Shown: positions 1 through 8,958, counted from the first letter of the stretch. The stretch is DNA of 64,000 nt from Sphaerotilus natans (GCF_900156335.1 NZ_FTMZ01000006.1:153284-217283); one strand, 5' to 3'. A program made the numbers and translations. Notes: generated by a model not told the origin, from the sequence alone.

Positions 1-1133
1 GTGCCGTGGTCGAGCAGCTCGCGGTTGGCGGCTGCGCCGCCCGGCTTCATCGCGTCGCGGCTGACGAACTTGTAGAGGTACTCGAAGCGCGCATCCTCGC
101 CCATGTAGACGACGGCGCGGCCGTCGGCGGTCAGCGCGAGCGCTGCGCCTTCGTGTGCGGCACGGCCCAGCGCGGTGCGCTTGATCGGCGTGGATGTCGG
201 GTCGGCCGGATCGATCTCGACCACCCAGCCGAAGCGGTTGAACTCGTTCGGATGCCGGCTGGCGTCGAAGCGCTCCTCATGCTCGTGCCAGCGGTAGGCG
301 GCGCCATTGCCTTTCTTCAGGCCCCAGCGCTTCTGGTGCGCGTCGGGCTGCTCGGGGCCCTCGAAGTAGTTGACGAAGTTCTCCTCGCAGGTCAGGTAGG
401 TGCCCCACGGGGTGGCGCCGTTGCCGCAGTTGTTGAGCGTGCCCAGCACGGTGCGTCCGGCCGGGTCGGCGGCGGTGCGCATCAGCGCATGGCCGGCGGC
501 CGGACCGGTCAGCGCCATCGGGGTGGCCGCGGTGATGCGGCGTGCGTACCGCGACGGCGACACCACCGACCAGGCCGCGCCCTGACGCTGCACCTCGACC
601 ACCGACACGCCGTGCGCGGCGATCGACTTGGCGACCTTCTCGGCCGACCAGGTCTTCATGCCGTCGGCGTGCAGCAGCCCATCGTCGACATACTCGTGGT
701 TCATCGCCAGCAGGCCGCGTGCCGAGCCGTCGGCGCCGCTGCCGAGCGGGAAATAGTGGATGCCGTCGTGGTGCATGCCGGCCTGCAGCGCCTGCTCGGC
801 CGCGGTGTTGCTGGCGTCCAGGCGGAAGGCGGGCTGGCCGGCGGTCGCGCCGACCGGATCGCCCCAGCGGTACAGCACCGAGGCGGTGTAGCCCGCAGGC
901 ACCACTACCTGGTCGACCGCGCGCATCGGCACCGAGGCGAAGCCGATGCCGCGGCCGGCCGATGCCGCGCCCAGACCCAGGCTGGCGCAGCCCCCCAGAC
1001 CGCCGAGCAGGCCGGCGGCCACGCCGCCCAGGCCGCCGCGCAGCAGCAGGCGGCGGGTCGGGCTGGACATCTCGTGAATGCTGGGGTTGGTGCTGCGGTT
1101 GGAGTCTTCCATCCGCGAAAAGTCCTTGGCCAT
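1..1133 (-). CDS. phoX: PhoX-family alkaline phosphatase (DUF839), N-terminal part
   Basis: The leftward reading frame from ATG at 1133 runs off the left edge, so only about the first 377 residues are visible. A twin-arginine signal (TRRLLLRGG around residue 27) is followed by a hydrophobic stretch and a Cys (GGCASLG), so Tat export to the periplasm is likely, possibly as a lipoprotein. PhoX-type blocks follow: YRWGDP, MNHEYVD, LNNCGNGATPWGTYLTCEENF, HPNEFNRFGWVVEIDP, KRTALGRAAHEGA and YMGEDARFEYLYKFVS. PhoX enzymes are Ca/Fe-dependent phosphomonoesterases that release phosphate from organic esters; full members are about 600-700 aa. GAGGACAC precedes the start as a ribosome-binding site. A Pho box-like element lies 58 bp upstream. 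The family call is strong; the substrate is not shown. Confidence 0.88.
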   Translation of the reverse strand, partial: MAKDFSRMEDSNRSTNPSIHEMSSPTRRLLLRGGLGGVAAGLLGGLGGCASLGLGAASAGRGIGFASVPMRAVDQVVVPAGYTASVLYRWGDPVGATAGQPAFRLDASNTAAEQALQAGMHHDGIHYFPLGSGADGSARGLLAMNHEYVDDGLLHADGMKTWSAEKVAKSIAAHGVSVVEVQRQGAAWSVVSPSRYARRITAATPMALTGPAAGHALMRTAADPAGRTVLGTLNNCGNGATPWGTYLTCEENFVNYFEGPEQPDAHQKRWGLKKGNGAAYRWHEHEERFDASRHPNEFNRFGWVVEIDPADPTSTPIKRTALGRAAHEGAALALTADGRAVVYMGEDARFEYLYKFVSRDAMKPGGAAANRELLDHG

Positions 1134-1190
1134 CGTGTCCTCGCAGTCAGCGTCGCTGGGCGACAGAGTGATGCGGCACATCGTGAACAC

Positions 1191-1214
1191 GGGTCATGAA
1201 AGTGTCATGACATG
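1191..1214. promoter_or_regulatory. Candidate Pho box between phoX and the copper cluster
   Basis: On the + strand GTCAT occurs at 1193-1197 and 1204-1208, an 11-bp period. On the - strand the same segment reads TGTCAT, five bases, TTCAT (TGTCATGACACTTTCATG). The PhoB consensus is two TGTCAT-like heptamers spaced by 4 nt, giving the same 11-bp period. The site is 58 bp upstream of phoX and 77 bp upstream of the rightward DUF2946 gene. Control of phoX by phosphate starvation is the natural reading. Whether it also drives the copper cluster is open. Confidence 0.6.
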
Positions 1215-1220
1215 ACGCGA

Positions 1221-1238
1221 TGGCGCACGGGTGCGCCA
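1221..1238. promoter_or_regulatory. Perfect 18-bp palindrome (candidate operator)
   Basis: TGGCGCAC-GG-GTGCGCCA has 8-bp perfect arms around a 2-nt centre, directly beside the Pho box-like element and 52 bp upstream of the first gene of the copper cluster. The 2-nt centre is too short for a stable RNA loop, so a dimeric repressor or activator site is more likely than a terminator. The binding protein is unknown. The Crp-like regulator at the end of the cluster is one candidate. Confidence 0.4.
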
Positions 1239-1290
1239 AGGCTCGAGATTTTCCCTGAATGTGGGCATCCGGCAACATCGTGACGGGATC

Positions 1291-1716
1291 ATGAAGTTTC
1301 ATGTCCGATTTCACTATCATCGCTGGATGATCTTCTGGCGTCGTCACAGCTTCCGTCTCGTCAGCGCGGCCATCGCGCTGCTGATGATGGTCGCGCTGGC
1401 GCCGACGCTGTCGCGCCTGCTGGCCGCCGCCGATCCGGTGCGCGCGGCGATGCTGGCCGAGATCTGCTCGGCCACGATGCCGGCATCCTCGCGCACCGAT
1501 GCCGGCGCGATCGGCATGACGGACGCTGCCGGCGGCAACCACTGCCCGGCCTGCCTGAGCCCGGCCCTGGGCGCCTTGCTCCCCGAGCCGGACCGCCGCG
1601 CCGACTACCGCCTGCTCGAGCCCCTGCCTGTGCCGGTGCTGCGCATCGACTTCGTGCCGGATGCGGCGGCACATCACCCTCCTCTGCCCGCCCGGGCCCC
1701 GCCTGCGCTCGTCTGA
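1291..1716 (+). CDS. DUF2946 family protein, first of two in the copper cluster
   Basis: A small protein of about 141 aa with an N-terminal hydrophobic segment (LVSAAIALLMMVALAPTLSRLL) after basic residues, so it is a secreted or membrane-anchored periplasmic protein. The DUF2946 hallmarks are visible: EICSA around residue 63 and HCPACLSP around residue 90, giving three cysteines and a histidine suited to metal or thiol chemistry. DUF2946 proteins commonly sit beside TonB receptors and copper genes, but their activity is not established. ATG at 1291 is chosen because it precedes the hydrophobic segment; ATG at 1327 is an alternative, and neither has a strong ribosome-binding site. It opens the rightward cluster, 219 bp before the TonB receptor. 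Confidence 0.72.
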   Translation: MKFHVRFHYHRWMIFWRRHSFRLVSAAIALLMMVALAPTLSRLLAAADPVRAAMLAEICSATMPASSRTDAGAIGMTDAAGGNHCPACLSPALGALLPEPDRRADYRLLEPLPVPVLRIDFVPDAAAHHPPLPARAPPALV

Positions 1717-1935
1717 GCGCGAACTGATCCGACGCATTCACGCCAGCGCGCACCATCGAGCGTGCCGCGCCATGGCCGCAGCACGCCCGCGGCGGCGGCT
1801 GCACATCCGTCGATCGTTCTCCATCCCGCCTGAATCCTGCTCTGGCCGCACCTGCACGGTGTAGCCCGGCTTGCGCTCGTCCGGCCTTCGTTCCGGTCGC
1901 GACGGGCTGCCGCTTTTTCTTGCGAATTTCCGTTC

Positions 1936-4026
1936 ATGCCTGCCATCACATTCACCATCTCGCCGGTGCCGTTCCAGAAGAAAACGCTGCCGTGGCTGTG
2001 CGCGCTGATGCTGCTGCCGCCAGTGGCTGCAGCGCAGGCGCAGGACCCCGCCGCGGCCACGGCCGAGGCGGCCACGCCGCGCTTCGACATCGGCCGCATC
2101 GACGTGCGCTCGGCACGCCGCCCTGCGCTGTCGGCCCGGCAGCTGCTGACCTCGGTCGACACGCTGCACCGCGACGTGATCGAGCCCCAGCCGGTGCAGA
2201 CCACCTGGGAGCTGTTCAGCCTGGTGCCCGGGGCACTGCTGACCCCCTTCCAGCAGGGCACCACATCCGGCAAGGTCTCGCTGCGTGGCTTCAACGGCGA
2301 AGGCGAGGTCAACGCGGTCAAGCTGCTGATCGATGGGGTACCGGCCAACAGCCACAACGGCAACATGCCCTACATCGACAGCGTCTTTCCGCTTGAGCTG
2401 GAGTCGGTCGAGGTGGTGCGAGGCACCAGCGATGCCCGTCACGGCCTGCATGCGATCGCCGGCAGCATCGACCTGCGCACCCGCCAGGGCGGCCAGGGCA
2501 GCACGGTTCGACTGGGGGGGGGCTCGTTCGGACAGCGCAGCGTGGAGCTGGCGCATGCCGGTGCCCTGTCGGCTGACGGTGTCAGCCTGAATCTCTTTGC
2601 AGGTCGCAAGACCTCGGACGGCTGGCGAGACCATGCCGCATCGACGCGCCAGGCGCTGTCGCTTCGCCTCGGCCATGCCGGCGACGGCTGGACCCGCAGC
2701 CTGAGCCTGCGCTACTTCGAGCATGAGGCCGACGAGCCGGGCTATCTCGTGCGCAGCGTGGCGCAGAGCGCGCCGTCGAGTTCTCCCGCCTATGTCGCCA
2801 CGGACGGCGGCCGTCGCCACACCGTGCAGGCGGCGGTGCAGCTCGAGGGGGCGCTCTCGCCCGAGCTCAGCTCGAGCAGCCGCTTCCATGTCAACCGCTT
2901 CTCGGATGATCGCTGGGTGCGCTTCTCGGCCTCGGTCTCCCAGCAGGAGCGCCTGACCAGCGAGACCCAGGTGGGCGCCGCCACCACGCTGAGCTGGCGT
3001 CCACGGATGCTGGCGAGCCGTGCCGGTCTGCATGATCTGGCGCTGCAGGGCGGCATCGACATCGAGTCGCAGGACAACATCAGCCAGCGCTACGCCACCG
3101 TCGAGCGGGTGCGCGGCACCCAGACGCGCGATCAGGCCTACACCCTGCATGTCGCTGGCGTGCATGCCCAGGCGCTGGTGCAGCCCACGCCCGCGCTGCG
3201 GCTGGTGCCGGGCTGGCGACTGGACCGGGTGGCTGGCCATTTCACCAATCGCCTGACTGGTGTCGAGTCACCGGTCAACGACTACGGCACCATCAGTCAG
3301 CCCAAGATGAGCCTGCTCTGGCAGGTGCAGCCGCAGCTTGCTTTGCATGCCAACTGGGGGCGTACCTTCCAGATCGGCACCGAGGCGGCCGCCTACAAGA
3401 TCCCGCCGCGCCAGGCTGACCTGAAGCCCTCGATCAACGAGGGCTGGGAGGCGGGCCTGCGCTTCACCCCGGACGAGGCGACCACGCTGCGCCTTGCGGT
3501 GTGGCAGCAGACCGCCACCGACGAGGTGCGCCGGCGCCTGAACGATCCGAGCGGCGATTCCGACAACATCGGCGCCACCCGCCGCCGTGGCGCCGACCTG
3601 CAGCTGCGCCTGCTGCCCGCCGCGACGCTGGAGCTGTGGAGCGCGCTGACGCTGCAGAAGGCGATCATCGTCACCCCCGACCCGTCGGCGCCGGCCACCC
3701 AGGGCAAGGAGATCGACCATGTGCCGCGCCGCATGGTGCAGGCTGGCGTGAACTGGATGCCGAACGAGGTCTGGCGCCTGTCGGCCGAGCTGCAGTCGCA
3801 GGGCGACTACTTCCTGGAGCGCACCAACAGCACCGGCCGCTTCGGTGGCTTCACCGTGCTGAACCTGGGCACGAGCTGGCAGTTCTCGCCGCGGCTGCGG
3901 CTGGAAGCCTGGGTGCGCAACGCCACCGACCGCCGCACCGAATATGTCTGGCATGACGGCACGCAGTCGCTGCATTCGCCGGGCGCACCACGCAGCGTGT
4001 CGTTCGCGCTGCGGAGCGATCTGTGA
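1936..4026 (+). CDS. TonB-dependent outer-membrane receptor, probably copper-related
   Basis: A 696-aa protein with a signal peptide of about 36 residues (ending AAAQAQ), a TonB-box-like segment (FDIGRIDV near residue 50), a plug domain (LFSLVPGALLTPFQ, VSLRGFNGEGE, LIDGVPANSHNG, VEVVRGTSDARHGLHAIAG) and a long beta-barrel ending RSVSFALRSDL. Such receptors import metal chelates using TonB energy. The gene shares GTGA with a PepSY protein and is followed by the MbnP/MbnH pair, so a copper chelate or chalkophore is the most likely ligand; the sequence itself does not fix the ligand. The 219-bp leader contains no riboswitch I recognise. Confidence 0.87.
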   Translation: MPAITFTISPVPFQKKTLPWLCALMLLPPVAAAQAQDPAAATAEAATPRFDIGRIDVRSARRPALSARQLLTSVDTLHRDVIEPQPVQTTWELFSLVPGALLTPFQQGTTSGKVSLRGFNGEGEVNAVKLLIDGVPANSHNGNMPYIDSVFPLELESVEVVRGTSDARHGLHAIAGSIDLRTRQGGQGSTVRLGGGSFGQRSVELAHAGALSADGVSLNLFAGRKTSDGWRDHAASTRQALSLRLGHAGDGWTRSLSLRYFEHEADEPGYLVRSVAQSAPSSSPAYVATDGGRRHTVQAAVQLEGALSPELSSSSRFHVNRFSDDRWVRFSASVSQQERLTSETQVGAATTLSWRPRMLASRAGLHDLALQGGIDIESQDNISQRYATVERVRGTQTRDQAYTLHVAGVHAQALVQPTPALRLVPGWRLDRVAGHFTNRLTGVESPVNDYGTISQPKMSLLWQVQPQLALHANWGRTFQIGTEAAAYKIPPRQADLKPSINEGWEAGLRFTPDEATTLRLAVWQQTATDEVRRRLNDPSGDSDNIGATRRRGADLQLRLLPAATLELWSALTLQKAIIVTPDPSAPATQGKEIDHVPRRMVQAGVNWMPNEVWRLSAELQSQGDYFLERTNSTGRFGGFTVLNLGTSWQFSPRLRLEAWVRNATDRRTEYVWHDGTQSLHSPGAPRSVSFALRSDL

Positions 4027-5189
4027 GCGCGGTCTCGCCACGCGCGCGCCGCGTGTGGCTGCAGATCCACAAGCTGCTGGGTCTGGCGCTGGGGCTGTGG
4101 TTCCTGCTGATGGGCGTGACCGGCAGCCTGCTGGTCTATTACCGCGGCCTGGATGCCCTGCTCGATGCCCGGCTGCGCGAGCAGCCCGGCGTGAGCGCGC
4201 CCGCGAAGATCGCCGAGGTGCACCGCACGCTGGTCGCGGCCCATCCGCAGCGCGGCACCGGCTGGCGCATCGAGGTGCCGTCTCGGCCAGGCGAGCCGGT
4301 CACCGCCCGCTTTCTCAAGCCGGTCGAGACGCAGGGCGCCTACTTTGCGCCGCTGCTGGCCACCACCGACCCGAGTGGCCGCACGCTGCTCGCCAACCGC
4401 TTCTGGGGCCAGACCCCGGGCACCTGGATCTACGACCTGCATTTCTCGCTGCTCGGCGGCGAGCTGGGCGTGAAGGTGGTGGGCTGGGGCGGCGTGGCGC
4501 TGGCGGTCTCGCTGATCAGCGGTCTGGTGATCTGGTGGCCGGCCCGCGGGCGTTGGCGCCAGGCACTGCGGCTGCGCCGGGGCGTGTCCACGGTGCGGCG
4601 GGTCTACGACCTGCACACCGTCTTCGGCGCGCTTGGTGCAGTGCTGCTGCTGATCCTGGCCCTGACCGGCTCGGCTCTGGCGCTGCCGGACTGGGTCAAG
4701 CCGATGATCGCCAGCGTCTCGCCGCTGACGCCGATGCCCCGACCCGCCGTGCCGCCCCCCACGGAGACGGCGGGTCCGCGACTGGATGCCGACGCCGTCA
4801 TCGCGCGGGCGGTGCAGGCCTTCCCTGGTGCCCAGGTGCTCTGGATCGACACGCCGGCCACCGACGGCGGGCTTTACCGCATCCGGCTGCGCCAGCCCGG
4901 CGAGCCCGGAGACCGTTTTCCCGACACCCTCGTCTGGATCGAGGCCAGCCGCGGCGAGATCGTGGCCCGCCGCGATCCGCGCCATTTCAGCGCTGGCGAC
5001 ACCGTCTGGCAGTGGATGCATCCGCTGCACAGCGGCGAGGGCTTCGGCCCGGTCGGCCGCTTGCTCGTCTGCCTGTGCGGCGTGCTGCCGGTGCTGCTCG
5101 CCGTGACCGGTCTGTGGCGCTGGCTGGACAAGCGCCGGGCGCGCCGCCGAACGGCGGCCCGTCAGATTCTTCTCCACCCCGTTTCTTGA
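4023..5189 (+). CDS. PepSY-associated inner-membrane protein (putative metal reductase)
   Basis: A 388-aa protein with four transmembrane segments: LLGLALGLWFLLMGVTGSLL near residue 16, VVGWGGVALAVSLISGLVIW near 155, FGALGAVLLLILALTGSALAL near 200 and LLVCLCGVLPVLLAVTGLWRW near 350. Conserved histidines sit at helix ends (QIHKLLG, DLHFSLLGG, DLHTVFG, MHPLHSG), as in the PepSY_TM/PiuB/FpvG group. Family members act with TonB receptors, and some reduce chelated metal at the inner membrane. The start is GTG at 4023, overlapping the receptor stop (GTGA), which implies translational coupling. Reduction of Cu(II) is an inference from context. Confidence 0.85.
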   Translation: MSAVSPRARRVWLQIHKLLGLALGLWFLLMGVTGSLLVYYRGLDALLDARLREQPGVSAPAKIAEVHRTLVAAHPQRGTGWRIEVPSRPGEPVTARFLKPVETQGAYFAPLLATTDPSGRTLLANRFWGQTPGTWIYDLHFSLLGGELGVKVVGWGGVALAVSLISGLVIWWPARGRWRQALRLRRGVSTVRRVYDLHTVFGALGAVLLLILALTGSALALPDWVKPMIASVSPLTPMPRPAVPPPTETAGPRLDADAVIARAVQAFPGAQVLWIDTPATDGGLYRIRLRQPGEPGDRFPDTLVWIEASRGEIVARRDPRHFSAGDTVWQWMHPLHSGEGFGPVGRLLVCLCGVLPVLLAVTGLWRWLDKRRARRRTAARQILLHPVS

Positions 5190-5201
5190 AAGACCTTTTC
5201 C

Positions 5202-6236
5202 ATGACACCGTTCCATCGCTCCGCCCCGACCCTGCTGAAGCTGTCTCCTCTGGCCCTTGCCGCATTGCTCGGCGCCTGCGGCGGTGGCAGTGACGACACG
5301 GGCAGCACCACGGCTCCTGCTGCGACCACCCAGTCGGTCGCGATCGACTTCGCCGCCACCGTCGGCTCCACCGTGCTGAACATTGGCGACTGCGCCAGCA
5401 CCACCGTCAGCGGCGTGGCCACCCGCAATGGCGTCGCGGTCGATGCCCGCCTGACCGACCTGCGCTTCTATGTCTCGAACCTGAAGCTGCTCAAGGCCGA
5501 CGGCACCGCGGTGGCGGTCACGCTCGACGAAAGCATCTGGCAGGCCAAGGCCGGCGACGACACCATCGCGCTGATCGACTTCGAGAACGGCACCTGCACC
5601 AACAACAGCGGCGGCACGGGCGGCACCAACACCCGCATCACCGGCAGCGTGCCGGCGGGCAGCTATGTCGGCGCGGTCTTCACGCTGGGCGTGCCTTCGT
5701 CGTGGAACCACAGCAACCCGGCGCTGGCCACCACCCCGAAGCCGATCGACAGCAGCGTGCCCGGCATGGCCTGGTCCTGGCAGGCCGGCCGCAAGTTCAC
5801 CAAGATCGAGCTGAGCCCCGTCAACGCCACCACGCCTGACACCTACACCGGCGGCGTGCAGATCATCAATGCCGATGGCACCCAGGCCACCACCACCACG
5901 GCCGGCGTGACGACCGCGACCGCCAACACCAGCGTCTTCCCGTATCACCTCGGCTCCACCGGCTGCGTCGCCGATGCGGCCGCCACCGGCACCGGCGGCT
6001 ATACCTGCACCAGCCCGAACCAGTTCGATGTGCGAGTGGCAGCCTTCAACCCGACCAGCCAGCGCCTGACCGTCGACCTGCAGGCCCTGTTCGCGGGCAA
6101 CAACGTGACGCAGAACACCACTGGCACCGCGGGCGGATGCATGTCCTCGGCCAGCGATCCGCAGTGCACCGCGATGTTCACCATGCTGGACGGCGTGAAG
6201 TCGGGCGGCACGGTCTTCCGCGCGATCGCGAAATGA
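5202..6236 (+). CDS. mbnP: MbnP-family copper-binding lipoprotein
   Basis: A 344-aa protein. The lipobox LLGAC (Cys26) predicts a periplasm-facing lipoprotein. Family features are LTDLRFYVSNLKLL, ALIDFENGTC, VGAVFTLGVPSSWNH and the W-x-W motif GMAWSWQAGRKF with W191 and W193. In characterised MbnP the first Trp of WxW is oxidised to kynurenine by its MbnH partner, which is needed to bind one Cu(I) through His and Met ligands. Here H170 and M189 are nearby candidates. The mbnH gene follows with an ATGA overlap, so the modifying enzyme is co-encoded. The family is certain enough to name; a role in import rather than storage or detoxification is inferred from the TonB receptor upstream. Confidence 0.87.
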   Translation: MTPFHRSAPTLLKLSPLALAALLGACGGGSDDTGSTTAPAATTQSVAIDFAATVGSTVLNIGDCASTTVSGVATRNGVAVDARLTDLRFYVSNLKLLKADGTAVAVTLDESIWQAKAGDDTIALIDFENGTCTNNSGGTGGTNTRITGSVPAGSYVGAVFTLGVPSSWNHSNPALATTPKPIDSSVPGMAWSWQAGRKFTKIELSPVNATTPDTYTGGVQIINADGTQATTTTAGVTTATANTSVFPYHLGSTGCVADAAATGTGGYTCTSPNQFDVRVAAFNPTSQRLTVDLQALFAGNNVTQNTTGTAGGCMSSASDPQCTAMFTMLDGVKSGGTVFRAIAK

Positions 6237-7426
6237 TCGCCGCAGGCCGCCGTCTCCTTGCGGCCTGCGCCGCCCCGCTTGCACTGGCCGCAGCCCTGGC
6301 GACAGGGTTGCTGGGCGGCTGCTGCGGCGGCGGCACGCAGGCGACCGACACCGGACTGAGCACCGGATCCTGGACCTGGCGGCTGCCTGCCGGCTTTCCG
6401 GTGCCGGTGGTGCCCGCCGACAACCCGATGAGCGAGGCCAAGGTCGAACTCGGACGCCATCTCTTTCATGACAGGCGCCTGTCCGGCAATGGCACGCAGG
6501 CCTGCGCGAGCTGCCATCTGCAGTCGCTGGCCTTCACCGACGGCCGGGCCACTTCGCTGGGCTCGACCGGCGAAGCCCATCCGCGCAACGCCCAGCCGCT
6601 GGCCAATGTCGCCTACAGCCCGCTGCTGACCTGGGCGAACTTCTCGCTGACCTCGCTGGAGCAGCAGATGCTGGCGCCGCTGTTCGGCGACAACCCGGTC
6701 GAGATGGGCGTGACCGACCGCAACCAGGCCGAGGTGCTGGCGCGTCTGCGCCAGGATCCCGACTACCGCAGCCGCTTCGCCCAGGTGTTTCCCGGCCAGG
6801 CCGAGCCGATCCAGTGGGACAGCGTCATCAAGGCCATCGCAGCCTTCCAGCGCTCGATCATCTCGGGCAACAGCCGCTTCGACCGGGCCCAGCGCGGCGA
6901 GCTGCTGCTCAGCGCGGCCGAGACCCGCGGCATGAACCTGTTCAACGGCGAGAAGGCGGAGTGCTTCCACTGCCACGGCAGCTTCAACTTCAACGATCAG
7001 GTCAATCACCTCGGGCTGCGTCTGGTCGACACGCCTTTCCACAACACCGGTCTCTACAACATCGACGGCCGGGGTGGATTTCCGGCACCCAACCGCGGCC
7101 TCTTCGAGCTCAGCGGCAAGGCCGAGGACATGGGCCGGTTCCGCGCGCAGACGCTGCGCAATGTCGCGGTGACCGCACCCTACATGCATGACGGCTCGAT
7201 CGCGACGCTCGAGGAGGTGCTCGACTTCTACGCCGCCGGCGGCCGGGTGATCGCCAGCGGCCCGCACGCGGGCGACGGCCGTGCCAACCCCTACCGCAGC
7301 GATCTGGTAGGCGCCATCGCGCTGACCGCGCAGGACAAGGCCGACCTGGTGGCCTTCCTGCGCACGCTGACCGACGAGAACCTGCTGACGGACCCGGCCT
7401 ATGCCGATCCGTTTGCCTCACGATGA
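6233..7426 (+). CDS. mbnH: MbnH-family di-heme enzyme (MauG/bCcP superfamily)
   Basis: A 397-aa protein with a lipobox-like N-terminus (LLGGC, Cys30) and two haem c motifs: CASCH at residues 91-95 and CFHCH at 244-248. Conserved di-haem peroxidase blocks are visible: LGRHLFHDRRLSGNGTQAC, NVAYSPLLTWAN, AFQRSIISGNSRFD, FHNTGLYNIDGRGG and FRAQTLRNVAVTAPYMHDGS. MbnH converts a Trp of its partner MbnP to kynurenine. The start overlaps the mbnP stop (ATGA), so the pair is translationally coupled, and its own stop overlaps the next gene in the same way. Its substrate is very probably the adjacent MbnP; a cytochrome c peroxidase activity is the fallback reading. Confidence 0.9.
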   Translation: MIAAGRRLLAACAAPLALAAALATGLLGGCCGGGTQATDTGLSTGSWTWRLPAGFPVPVVPADNPMSEAKVELGRHLFHDRRLSGNGTQACASCHLQSLAFTDGRATSLGSTGEAHPRNAQPLANVAYSPLLTWANFSLTSLEQQMLAPLFGDNPVEMGVTDRNQAEVLARLRQDPDYRSRFAQVFPGQAEPIQWDSVIKAIAAFQRSIISGNSRFDRAQRGELLLSAAETRGMNLFNGEKAECFHCHGSFNFNDQVNHLGLRLVDTPFHNTGLYNIDGRGGFPAPNRGLFELSGKAEDMGRFRAQTLRNVAVTAPYMHDGSIATLEEVLDFYAAGGRVIASGPHAGDGRANPYRSDLVGAIALTAQDKADLVAFLRTLTDENLLTDPAYADPFASR

Positions 7427-8706
7427 GAACGACGATGCCCCGAAGCCCGATGCGGACCAGCTGGCCACGGCCGGCATGGCTGGCTGGCGCCCTGCTGCTG
7501 TCGCTGGCCGGTGCGCAGGCACACGAGCGCGAGTCCGACGAGGCGCTGGAGGCGCCCGGATGGAGCGTGCGTGCGGCCGCGGCCCTGTCGGCCATGGCCG
7601 CCCGCGAGGCCTGGCCCGTGGCCCGCCGCTCCGGCGTGCTTGGCAGTGGCATGACGCTCGACGAGCAGCGTGGCCTGCGCCTCGAGCATGCGACGGTCGG
7701 TGCGGCGCTGCGGCTGGATCCGACCGACATGACGCGGCTGCAGGCCAGCGTCGACATCGGCCGCCATGGCGATGGCACGACCCATGTGGAGACCGCCCGG
7801 CTCGACGGGCAGCGCGAGCTGGCCTCCGGTGCCCGCATCGGCCTGCGCGCCGGGCGCATGACTGTGCCGCTGGGCAGCATGATCGACACGGCGGGTCACC
7901 TGGACCGCTTCGCGCAGATGCCGCTGGTGCGCCAGGCGGTGTCGGATGGTGACTGGATCGACGATGGCGTGGTGCTGCACTGGCAGGGCGATGTGCATGG
8001 CCCGGACGATGCGACGGTGCTCGAGCGGATCGAGGTCGGCGGCTGGCGGGCCCAGGCCCTGCCCGGCTCGGCCGAGAGCGGCATTGCGCCCGGACTGCAG
8101 CTTCGGCTGCGCCGGGGCGACTGGCGCCTGGAGGCCGGTGCGATCCATCTGCAGCCGCGCAACCGCGGTGCCCATGCGGCCAGCACCCGCAGCGGCCACA
8201 CCCACGCCGCCCCCGACTGCAGCCGCAGCCTGATCGGCGTGACCTGCTTCGATGGCCGCAGCACGGTGGCATCGGTCAGCCTGCGCTGGCAGCCGGACGC
8301 CAGCCCGCTGGGGCTGACGCTGGCCACGATGGCGCAGCGCGAGCGCGGCCAGCTTGCCTCCGCCAGCGGCACGGCCGACTACCGTGGCCTCGTCACCGGA
8401 GGCTGGATCGAGGCCGACTGGCAGGTCCGCCCGGACTGGACGCTTGCGCTGCGCGCCGAGCGGCTGGCCAGCGACCACCGCCTGATCGGGCCTGGTGCGA
8501 CCGGCGTGGCGGCCGATGCCGCGCTGACGCCGAACCAGCCAGCCTGGCGGCTGGCCGTGTCGGCCGGCTGGACACCGGCTCCAGGCTGGCAACTGCTGGC
8601 CGAGACCGGCACCGAACGCGCCGAGCCGGCGGCCGGTCGTCGTCCGGTCTGGGCGGGGCTGCGGCTGATCTGGCAAGGCCGGCACACCGCCGAGCTTCCT
8701 TTCTGA
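7423..8706 (+). CDS. Outer-membrane beta-barrel protein of the copper cluster
   Basis: A 427-aa protein with a signal peptide (WLAGALLLSLAGAQA-H). The rest alternates polar and hydrophobic residues as in porin barrels: LRLEHATVGAALRLDP, ARIGLRAGRMTVPLGS, GLQLRLRRGDWRLEAGAIHL, PDWTLALRAERLAS and WAGLRLIWQGRHTAELPF. A histidine-rich loop (SGHTHAAPDC, then a second Cys) sits near residue 260 and could bind metal. The start overlaps the mbnH stop (ATGA), placing it in the same transcript. I do not recognise a named family. A copper-specific porin or the outer-membrane element of the MbnP/MbnH system is the likely role. Confidence 0.7.
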   Translation: MRTTMPRSPMRTSWPRPAWLAGALLLSLAGAQAHERESDEALEAPGWSVRAAAALSAMAAREAWPVARRSGVLGSGMTLDEQRGLRLEHATVGAALRLDPTDMTRLQASVDIGRHGDGTTHVETARLDGQRELASGARIGLRAGRMTVPLGSMIDTAGHLDRFAQMPLVRQAVSDGDWIDDGVVLHWQGDVHGPDDATVLERIEVGGWRAQALPGSAESGIAPGLQLRLRRGDWRLEAGAIHLQPRNRGAHAASTRSGHTHAAPDCSRSLIGVTCFDGRSTVASVSLRWQPDASPLGLTLATMAQRERGQLASASGTADYRGLVTGGWIEADWQVRPDWTLALRAERLASDHRLIGPGATGVAADAALTPNQPAWRLAVSAGWTPAPGWQLLAETGTERAEPAAGRRPVWAGLRLIWQGRHTAELPF

Positions 8707-8958
8707 AGTTGCATCCGACAGTTCATGGAGACCGAGATGGCCCCTCTTTTTGTCCTGAAGCGTGCGCTGCGGCGCCAGGATGAGCACACGTGCTGTGCAC
8801 CCGGACCGCTGCCGCCGACCTTCGCGGGCGTGGTCATGATCTCCGGGAAAGACCCGCACGGCCTTGCGGTCACTGATTCACTCACCTTCGCACCCCTTCC
8901 CCATGGAGGACAGACCGATCTGTCCCATACTTTTCAGCAACAACCTGAGGAAAGACGA

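Noticed and set aside
1288..1302. Second Pho box-like repeat near the first DUF2946 start
   Set aside because: ATCAT and TTCAT here are spaced by 10 bp, not 11, and overlap the start codon, so it does not fit the PhoB pattern.
1717..1935. Possible riboswitch or attenuator before the TonB receptor
   Set aside because: I looked for cobalamin-type conserved boxes and a clear terminator. Only a CTTTTTCTT tract and imperfect pairing were seen, which is not enough for a call.
3807..6284. 825-codon open frame on the - strand opposite PepSY and MbnP genes
   Set aside because: Translation is Arg/Ala/Gly/His-rich without domains; the + strand genes there have motifs, signal sequences and overlaps.
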